DNA from: a virus
DNA: 28,293 bases
Direction: 5' to 3' (one strand)
Virus record (IMG/VR): IMGVR_UViG_3300034073_002899
Coordinates: 1 to 28,293 of that record
The notes beneath the pieces were generated by a model. The model had not been told where the DNA came from, did not search any database, and saw only the letters and a program-made list of their open reading frames with translations. Of the stretch, positions 20,279-25,579 are shown piece after piece. The position numbers and the translations under genes are program-made. Numbering within the stretch: position 1 is the stretch's first letter; each line of letters begins with the position of its first letter.

Positions 20279-21939
20279 CCGACTTCACCCGTGACCGCTG
20301 GGGCCGCCCCATCATCATCCCGGCCGACGGCGGCAAACCGACCCCGTACACCCGGTTCTCGTCCCACGGGCAGGTGCTGGAGGACCGGTTCGGGCTGGAG
20401 AAGTGGAAGATCCGCACCGCCGTCAAAGGACTCACCGAACGCCCCGACCTGTTCGCCCAGGTCGCCGCCTGCCCCGTCGACGACAAGTCCCGCCTCGACA
20501 CCCTCGCCGGGTACGCCCTCGAAGCCGGCGGGTCAACCGTCGGGTCCGGTCTCGGCACCGCCCTCCACGAGTTCACCGAACGCGTCGACCTCGGCCAGAT
20601 CGACCTCGACACGATCCCGGACCCGTGGCGGGCCGACGTCGCCGCCTACCAGACGACCCTCACGGCGCACGGCCTCACCGTGATCGACGGCCTGATCGAG
20701 GTGCCGCTCGTCAACGACGAACTGCGGCTCGCCGGCACCGCCGACCGGTTCCTGCACCACCCCGACGGGCGCACCATCTGCGCCGACCTGAAGACCGGCA
20801 AGGCGATCGGCGACAACCCGCTCGGCTACATCGCCCAACTCGCCGGCTACGCCAACAGCGTCGTCTACGACATCGAAACCGGGGCCCGCACCCCGATCGA
20901 CAACATCGACACGACCGTCGGATACCTGATCCACCTGCCCGCCGGCCGCGCCGAGTGCACGATCTTCGAGGTCGACCTCGTCGCCGGGCTCGAAGCGGCC
21001 CGGCTCGCCGCCGAGGTCCGTGCCTGGCAGAAGCGGCGCGGTCTCGTTGTCAGTCTCTCGGCCCCGACGCACGGCACGCAGTCGGCCGAGACGGTGGCCG
21101 GTGCCGTCGAGCCTTCCCCCACGGCTCCGGCACCGGCCACCACCACCACGATCACGGTGAACATCGACGTGGCCGACGTCGACGCCGTCGTCGCCGCCGT
21201 CACCGAGGTGTTCCCCGGCACGGTGCTGCTCGCGTCCGACGAGCGGCGCACCTGGGCCGCCGGCCGGGTCCGGGCCATCGCCGCCCACTCCGACGACTCC
21301 GCTGGCGCCCTCGCCCGCTACTGGCCCGCCGGTGTCCCCACGTTCAAGGACCCGGACGCCGCCCACACCGACGACCACCTCGACCGGCTCGGCGTCGTGT
21401 TCACCCGTGTCGAGCGCGAGTTCGAGATCCCGTTCGGTGACAGCGATCCCGCCACCGTGCCAGCCGTCGACGAACCGGCACCGCCCGCCCCGGCACCGCT
21501 GCGGCCCACCCTGCCCGACGAAGGCCGCGACGCCACCAAGGCCGAGATCGCCGAGGTCCGTGCCCTCGTCGCCGCCCTCGACGACGACGCCGCCGACACG
21601 GTGCGCCGCATCGTGCTCGAAGCGAAAGCCGCCGACCGGCCGATCTCCGTCGCCGCGTACCCGTCGGAACGTCGCGTCGAGATCGCCCGGTTCCTCGTCG
21701 ACGCCGCCACGTTCACCGACCTCGACATCTGCCGGGCGATCGTCGCCCGGGTCCGACCCGAAGCCGCCGACCCGCACCAGCCGCTCGGCGCGGTGATCGG
21801 CAACTTCACCACCGGCGACGCCATCGAGGCCCGCCGACTGTCCGTAGCGCTCGACCAGGGACATCTCACGTTCCTGTACGGCGACGACGGCGCCCCGCAA
21901 CTGCTGGGCGACCTGCCTGCCTCATCCGAGGCGGCCTGA
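20275..21939 (+). CDS. RecB/Cas4-like PD-(D/E)XK nuclease with long C-terminal extension (554 aa)
   Basis: The N-terminal about 240 residues carry RecB-family motifs: H98 in GTALHEF, D157 in LAGTADRF, D171-L-K173 in DLKTGK, and Q188-x3-Y192 in QLAGYAN. Likely a DNA exonuclease in replication or recombination, acting with the SSB-like protein encoded next. Residues about 275-554 are an unusual Ala/Pro- and Asp-rich extension with several predicted helices (DEGRDATKAEIAEVRALVAAL, ERRVEIARFLVDA, AIVARVRPEAADP) that I do not recognise. ATG 20275 overlaps the upstream TGA. The gene ends before a short CCCAA-repeat gap. Confidence 0.88.
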   Translation: MTDFTRDRWGRPIIIPADGGKPTPYTRFSSHGQVLEDRFGLEKWKIRTAVKGLTERPDLFAQVAACPVDDKSRLDTLAGYALEAGGSTVGSGLGTALHEFTERVDLGQIDLDTIPDPWRADVAAYQTTLTAHGLTVIDGLIEVPLVNDELRLAGTADRFLHHPDGRTICADLKTGKAIGDNPLGYIAQLAGYANSVVYDIETGARTPIDNIDTTVGYLIHLPAGRAECTIFEVDLVAGLEAARLAAEVRAWQKRRGLVVSLSAPTHGTQSAETVAGAVEPSPTAPAPATTTTITVNIDVADVDAVVAAVTEVFPGTVLLASDERRTWAAGRVRAIAAHSDDSAGALARYWPAGVPTFKDPDAAHTDDHLDRLGVVFTRVEREFEIPFGDSDPATVPAVDEPAPPAPAPLRPTLPDEGRDATKAEIAEVRALVAALDDDAADTVRRIVLEAKAADRPISVAAYPSERRVEIARFLVDAATFTDLDICRAIVARVRPEAADPHQPLGAVIGNFTTGDAIEARRLSVALDQGHLTFLYGDDGAPQLLGDLPASSEAA

Positions 21940-21974
21940 CCCAACCCAACCCAACCCGAACCAGGAGGTTCACC
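21940..21974 (+). other. short C-rich gap with CCCAA repeats and a strong ribosome-binding site
   Basis: Three to four CCCAA units followed by CCCGAACC, then AGGAGG 7 bases before GTG 21975. The unit resembles the CCAACCCAACCC seen at 59-70 near the left end. Confidence 0.7.
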
Positions 21975-22328
21975 GTGTCCATTTGGGACGACCCCACCAT
22001 CCGACCCGCCGGCGACTACGTCAAGTTCGACGAGCCGGGCGACGCCATCGTCGGCGAGATCCTCGCCGTCGCCGTCCACACCTTCGAGGACGGGAAGCGT
22101 GCCCCGAAGTTGGTGATCCGCACCGACGACGGAGACGAGCGCACCCTGACCGCCGGCCAGATGCAGTTGTCCGCCAAGTTGGCGGAGCAGCGCCCCGAGG
22201 TCGGCGACCGGATCGCCGTCACCTACATCGGCTCGGAGAAGCGGGCCGGCGGCAAGACGCTGAAGAAGTTCGACGTCGTCGTGAAGCGCGGCGCCCCGTC
22301 GACCGTGTCGGCCGCCGACCTGATCTGA
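21975..22328 (+). CDS. SSB-like / OB-fold protein, predicted (117 aa)
   Basis: A beta-rich protein with GDAIVGEILAVAVHTFEDGKRAPKLVIRTDDGDERTL, then LAEQRPEVGDRIAVTYIGSEKR and TLKKFDVVVKRG, which fits an OB-like barrel. It lies beside the RecB-like nuclease in an early operon, where phages often carry single-stranded DNA-binding proteins. The assignment is inference from pattern and context. GTG 21975 has a perfect AGGAGG. Three hairpins follow. Confidence 0.65.
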   Translation: MSIWDDPTIRPAGDYVKFDEPGDAIVGEILAVAVHTFEDGKRAPKLVIRTDDGDERTLTAGQMQLSAKLAEQRPEVGDRIAVTYIGSEKRAGGKTLKKFDVVVKRGAPSTVSAADLI

Positions 22329-22336
22329 GCCGCCTC

Positions 22337-22425
22337 CTGCCACCCGTCTCGGTGGCAGCCCCCGGCAGGCCGCACCACCACCGTCCCCTCTCCCCTCGCG
22401 GTGGTGGCCCCGTTCGACACGGGGC
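22337..22425 (+). other. three tandem hairpins in an early intergenic region
   Basis: Stem 1: CTGCCACC/GGTGGCAG (22337-22344, 22351-22358). Stem 2: CCACCACCG/CGGTGGTGG (22375-22383, 22399-22407). Stem 3: GCCCCGT/ACGGGGC (22407-22413, 22419-22425). No T run follows any stem. The gap 22329-22435 has no gene. It may be an attenuator, an mRNA-processing site or a small structured RNA. Confidence 0.65.
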
Positions 22426-22435
22426 GGGGGCACTT

Positions 22436-22585
22436 ATGACAACCCACGACCTTCACGTCCTGCGCCGGGTGCTGCGCCACGTCGCCACGTCGGACCCTGC
22501 CCTGCAGGCCGAGGTGCTGCGCCTCGACGGCATCCTCGCCGCCCTGATCCGGTCACGGCAGACCACGGGGACGCCGGCGTCGTGA
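22436..22585 (+). CDS. small helical protein (49 aa)
   Basis: ATG 22436 follows a G-rich stretch (GGGGCGGGGG) that can serve as Shine-Dalgarno; the stop overlaps the WhiB GTG as GTGA. The product TTHDLHVLRRVLRHVATSDP with a second helix LQAEVLRLDGILAALIRSR looks like two short amphipathic helices. Family unknown. It is the first gene after the hairpin region. Confidence 0.65.
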   Translation: MTTHDLHVLRRVLRHVATSDPALQAEVLRLDGILAALIRSRQTTGTPAS

Positions 22586-23064
22586 CCGGTACCTGGCGTT
22601 CGAGGGCCGCCTGCATCGGCGTCCCCATCGACGTGTTCTTCCCGCCGGCCGGTGGCCGTCCCGCCACCATGTACGACGAGGCGCGCGCCATCTGCGCCGC
22701 CTGCCCCGTCGTCCACGAGTGCCTCGACTGGGTGCTCGGCTTCGCCGAACAGGAAGGGTTCGCCGGCGGCAAGACCGCCGCCGAACGGCGCCGCCTGCAA
22801 CTCGCCCGCGGCAACCGGGGCGACGTGTTCCGCTACCTGCGCGACGTCGACAGCCCCCACGGCACCCTCGCCGGCTACTACCTGCACACCCGTCACGGCG
22901 AGTCGCCGTGCCCGCTGTGCGTCGACGCCCGCTCCCGCTGGATGGAGTTCGACGTCGACCACCTGGCGGCCCGCCGGCGCCGTGACGCCGTTGCCCGCCA
23001 CCGGGAACGTGCCGCCAACACCGGCGACGACACGCCGGCGGTCGACGGGGGAGGTGCAGCGTGA
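22582..23064 (+). CDS. WhiB-like iron-sulfur regulator with C-terminal extension (160 aa)
   Basis: Actinobacterial Wbl family transcription factor binding a 4Fe-4S cluster. Cluster ligands C11, C38, C41 and C47 in the order C...CAAC-x5-C, then the turn GFAGGKTAAER (59-69) in place of the usual G[IV]WGG, and a basic region. The C-terminal extension (from about 90) carries HGTLAGYYLHTRHGESPCPLC, a small Cys-pair module also found in the 93-residue protein at 25298, then a basic helix. Phage WhiB proteins can bias host sigma-A transcription or exclude superinfection. GTG 22582 overlaps the previous stop. Confidence 0.92.
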   Translation: MTGTWRSRAACIGVPIDVFFPPAGGRPATMYDEARAICAACPVVHECLDWVLGFAEQEGFAGGKTAAERRRLQLARGNRGDVFRYLRDVDSPHGTLAGYYLHTRHGESPCPLCVDARSRWMEFDVDHLAARRRRDAVARHRERAANTGDDTPAVDGGGAA

Positions 23065-23393
23065 CCAACCCGCAGAAGGCCAAGGGGGACCGGGCCGAGC
23101 GCGAGATCGCTGCGCTCCTGGCCGATCTCCTCGGGTTCGGGGTGCGCCGCAAGTTGGGCGCCGGCCGGGCCGACGACACCGGCGACCTCGACGGGCTGCC
23201 CGACTGCACCGCCCAGGTGAAGAACTACGCCGACCTCGCCCGAGCGATCCGTGAAGGGCTGACAGGTCTCGAAACGCAACAGGTCAACGCCGGCACCACC
23301 CACGGCGTCCTGTTTGTCCGTCGTCCGGGTGGCCGCTGGATCGCGGTGCAGACCGTCGACCAGTGGGCGACCACCTACAGGGAGGCATTGTGA
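23061..23393 (+). CDS. Holliday-junction-resolvase-like PD-(D/E)XK nuclease (110 aa)
   Basis: Small nuclease of Hjc-like plan: KGDRAEREIAALL with E13 in the first helix, then GAGRADDTGDLDGLPDCTAQVKN, where D42 and Q52-V-K54 take the places of the D and (E/Q)-x-K active-site residues, followed by a helix and THGVLFVRRPGGRW. Such enzymes resolve branched DNA before packaging. The Gln in place of Glu is a tolerated variant in the superfamily. Overlaps both neighbours by four bases. Confidence 0.85.
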   Translation: MTNPQKAKGDRAEREIAALLADLLGFGVRRKLGAGRADDTGDLDGLPDCTAQVKNYADLARAIREGLTGLETQQVNAGTTHGVLFVRRPGGRWIAVQTVDQWATTYREAL

Positions 23394-23560
23394 CCACCAA
23401 GACCATCGCCGAAGGGCTCGCCGTCGGCTTCCTGATCTGGGCCGTCGGCAGCCTGCTGCTGATCGCCCTGAAACTGCGGATCTGGCACGACCTGCCGGCC
23501 CGCAAGTGCCGCAACCACACCTGCACGGTGTGCACCCGTCGCCACGGGAGCGGCCGGTGA
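23390..23560 (+). CDS. small membrane protein with cytoplasmic Cys/His tail (56 aa)
   Basis: One transmembrane segment (about residues 8-29, EGLAVGFLIWAVGSLLLIALKL), then a basic tail with CRNHTCTVCTRRH that could bind a metal. GTG 23390 overlaps the previous stop; its own stop overlaps the start of the secreted transglycosylase-like gene. The two may act together at the envelope. Confidence 0.75.
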   Translation: MTTKTIAEGLAVGFLIWAVGSLLLIALKLRIWHDLPARKCRNHTCTVCTRRHGSGR

Positions 23561-24132
23561 TCCGGCTCGCAGCGGCCACCGCCGCCCTGCTCGGCACCAT
23601 GTGGGCCACCGGTGGCGCCGAGGCCGACATCGAGTTCTCGCAGCCGATCCCGATCATCCCGATCACCGCCGCCACCATCCCGGTCACGACGATGACGGTG
23701 CGGCCGGCGGTGCCGGTGTCCACCACCGCCACCGTTGTGCACACCTCCGACACGTTGCCGCCCGTGACGACCCTGCCCGGCCACGACGGCGCCCTGTGCG
23801 GCGCCTGGTGGCCGACCGCCGTCGCCGCCGGCTGGCCCGTCGACGACCTCGGCCACCTCGACGCCGTCATGTGGGCCGAGTCCCGCTGCACCCCCGACAT
23901 CGTGTCCACCTCGGGTGACTGGGGGCTCGCACAGATCAACTGGACCGCCCACGGCGACCGGGTCGAAGCCCTCGGCTACACCCGGGACGACCTGCTGGTG
24001 CCGGCCGTGAACCTGATGGTGGCCCGCCAGGTGTTCGAGGCGGCCGAGGCGGCGTGGTGGTGCGGTTGGGAACCGTGGGCGGCGTCGGTCGACTGGCGCT
24101 CGTTCTGCACCGAGGACGCCGGCGATGAGTGA
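23557..24132 (+). CDS. secreted lytic-transglycosylase-like enzyme in the early operon (191 aa)
   Basis: Signal peptide (about 1-23, IRLAAATAALLGTMWATGGAEA), a Pro/Thr/Val-rich linker (24-75), and a compact lysozyme-like SLT domain (about 80-184): LDAVMWAESRC with probable catalytic E108, then SGDWGLAQIN, VPAVNLMVARQVFEAA, and WWCGWEPWA. Four cysteines (81, 111, 169, 184) could form two disulfides outside the cell. It probably cuts host peptidoglycan. Unlike the endolysin it has its own export signal and is encoded among early genes. GTG 23557 overlaps the upstream stop. Confidence 0.85.
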   Translation: MIRLAAATAALLGTMWATGGAEADIEFSQPIPIIPITAATIPVTTMTVRPAVPVSTTATVVHTSDTLPPVTTLPGHDGALCGAWWPTAVAAGWPVDDLGHLDAVMWAESRCTPDIVSTSGDWGLAQINWTAHGDRVEALGYTRDDLLVPAVNLMVARQVFEAAEAAWWCGWEPWAASVDWRSFCTEDAGDE

Positions 24133-24301
24133 CCGCACGACCCCGTGGGAGACGGACCGGGAACGTCGAGTGTTCGAGAACATGCACCGCTGGCGTCGGG
24201 TCGCCGAGATCGAGCACGCCCGCCACTGCACCGCCCACCACGACTGCGGCGCCGCCGTCGAGCGCCTCTACAACGAGCTGCGGGAGGCCGACCATGGCTG
24301 A
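24125..24301 (+). CDS. small orphan protein (58 aa), first of the 8-nt overlap series
   Basis: ATG 24125 overlaps the previous TGA by 8 bases (ATGAGTGA). Starts MSDRTTPWETDRERRVFENMHRW, then a Cys/His stretch EHARHCTAHHDCGAAVERLY, ending in HG. Could bind a metal. Unrecognised. Confidence 0.65.
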   Translation: MSDRTTPWETDRERRVFENMHRWRRVAEIEHARHCTAHHDCGAAVERLYNELREADHG

Positions 24302-24587
24302 CCGCACGAACGGAAGCGTCCGACCCGCCGGATCGGTAGCGCAGGACCCTGCCGCCGCCCACGAGCGGCTCCGCCTCTACATCGACAACCTGACCGACCG
24401 GCTCCGTCTGCAGGCCGAGTGGCACGCCCGCCATCCCGAGCACCCCGACCCGTACCGGCGTGACATCCCCGACGCCGTGTTCGCCGCCGACCCGTACCCG
24501 TGGACGAACGACACCCTGACGGCGCAACGGTTCGCCGACCTGGTGCTGCTCGTCGTGACCCTCTTCGAGGAGGCCCGCCATGGCTGA
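24294..24587 (+). CDS. small orphan protein (97 aa)
   Basis: ATG 24294 in an 8-base overlap (ATGGCTGA), with GGGAGG upstream. Begins MADRTNGSVRPAGSVAQDP, continues with an amphipathic helix AAAHERLRLYIDNLTDRLRLQAEWHARHP (abridged here by position: about residues 20-48), a Pro-rich middle with DPYPWTNDT, and a C-terminal helix FADLVLLVVTLFEEARHG. It may form dimers through its helices. No family recognised. Confidence 0.7.
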   Translation: MADRTNGSVRPAGSVAQDPAAAHERLRLYIDNLTDRLRLQAEWHARHPEHPDPYRRDIPDAVFAADPYPWTNDTLTAQRFADLVLLVVTLFEEARHG

Positions 24588-24927
24588 CGACATCGTGACC
24601 CGACTCCGGGCGGCGCATCCGCTCCAATACGGAGACCTGAACGGTCGGCTCGTCGAGAACGCTGAGTGCAATGACGACCCGCAGATACGGGACAGGGTGA
24701 ACCGATGCTGGAAATGCCAGCAGTGGTCGCCGTGTGACGTGCGCGAAGCCGCCGACGAGATCGAGCGGCTGCGCGGCGAGGTCGACCTGTTCCGGGAGAT
24801 CTGCTCGGAACTCGCCGAAGCCCTGCATGTCCAGGCATCCCTGCACCGAGTGCCGGTACGGACCCGGGCCTTCTACACCGTGCACGCCCTGCAGGCGCTC
24901 GCACGTTGGGAGGAGAACGATGGCTGA
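24580..24927 (+). CDS. small orphan protein with Cys pair and coiled coil (115 aa)
   Basis: ATG 24580 in an 8-base overlap (ATGGCTGA) with GAGGAGG upstream. The N-terminus MADDIVTRLRAA is a pattern common to phage proteins that end in an IERLR coiled coil; here it is followed by CWKCQQWSPC (three Cys, about 43-52), then DVREAADEIERLRGEVDLFREICSEL (coiled coil, about 53-78). Codons in 24600-24720 are a little less biased. Similar MADDIV...EIERLR proteins occur widely in phages without known function. Confidence 0.72.
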   Translation: MADDIVTRLRAAHPLQYGDLNGRLVENAECNDDPQIRDRVNRCWKCQQWSPCDVREAADEIERLRGEVDLFREICSELAEALHVQASLHRVPVRTRAFYTVHALQALARWEENDG

Positions 24928-25108
24928 CGACATCATCGACCAAGCCGAAGAAGGGATCGCCGCCCTCGACACCTGGATGACCGACGCCGTCGAGGCGATC
25001 GAAGCGATGCACGCCGAGACCCGCTTCAGGTGGAACGCCCTGCTTCACAGGGCGACCTGCACGGCCTTCTTCTGCCCCTACTGCGACACGAGGTCGTCCC
25101 GTGGCTGA
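24920..25108 (+). CDS. small orphan protein, zinc-finger-like end (62 aa)
   Basis: ATG 24920 in an 8-base overlap with AGGAG upstream. Starts MADDIIDQAEEGIAALDTWM, nearly the same five residues as its upstream neighbour, continues with a helix AVEAIEAMHAETRFRWNAL, and ends with HRATCTAFFCPYC, a compact His/Cys cluster. Unrecognised. Confidence 0.68.
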   Translation: MADDIIDQAEEGIAALDTWMTDAVEAIEAMHAETRFRWNALLHRATCTAFFCPYCDTRSSRG

Positions 25109-25301
25109 CCGGCCGGCACGCACCCGGGCCGACATCATCGCCGCCCTCTCACGAGTCACGGCCATCGACCCGTCCCTCATCGGCGACACCATCGCCATGC
25201 TCGAAGGCGACGAAGCAACGATCGTCGACCTCCGCACCCGGGTCCACCACCTGAACGAAGACCTCCTCGACGCCCGGTTCCGGCTCCGGCTCCGCTCGTG
25301 A
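25101..25301 (+). CDS. small orphan helical protein (66 aa)
   Basis: GTG 25101 in an 8-base overlap (GTGGCTGA), again giving MAD at the N-terminus. DIIAALSRVTAIDPSLIGDTIAMLEGDEATIVDLRTRV followed by a basic Arg/Leu end suggests two to three helices. Unknown role. Confidence 0.68.
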   Translation: MADRPARTRADIIAALSRVTAIDPSLIGDTIAMLEGDEATIVDLRTRVHHLNEDLLDARFRLRLRS

Positions 25302-25579
25302 CCTTCGACCACGCCGCCGAACTCGCCCGCGCCCGCCGCCTGTCGGCCGGCCTGCGCCACCAGTTACGTCACGGCCTCGACCTGCTCGACGACAACCACC
25401 CGCTCTGTGAGTGGGACGGGCCGCTGCTGCCGCTCGAACCGGTGGACCTGCCCCCGATCCGGCACGGCACCAACAACGGCTACCAGACCCACCTGCGACG
25501 CGGCATCCCGCCCTGCCCGGCGTGCCGCACCGCCCACCGACACCAACGACGGCAGGAAAGGACCAGCAGCGCAGCATGA
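25298..25579 (+). CDS. small protein with HGT-x2-GY Cys-pair module (93 aa)
   Basis: GTG 25298 overlaps the previous stop and its TGA overlaps the replication gene ATG. The N-terminal half is helical (AAELARARRLSAGLRHQL). Residues 56-76 form HGTNNGYQTHLRRGIPPCPAC, followed by RTAHRHQRR, a small basic Cys-pair module frequent in actinophage proteins and similar to the extension of the WhiB protein. A DNA-binding role is plausible. Confidence 0.75.
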   Translation: MTFDHAAELARARRLSAGLRHQLRHGLDLLDDNHPLCEWDGPLLPLEPVDLPPIRHGTNNGYQTHLRRGIPPCPACRTAHRHQRRQERTSSAA

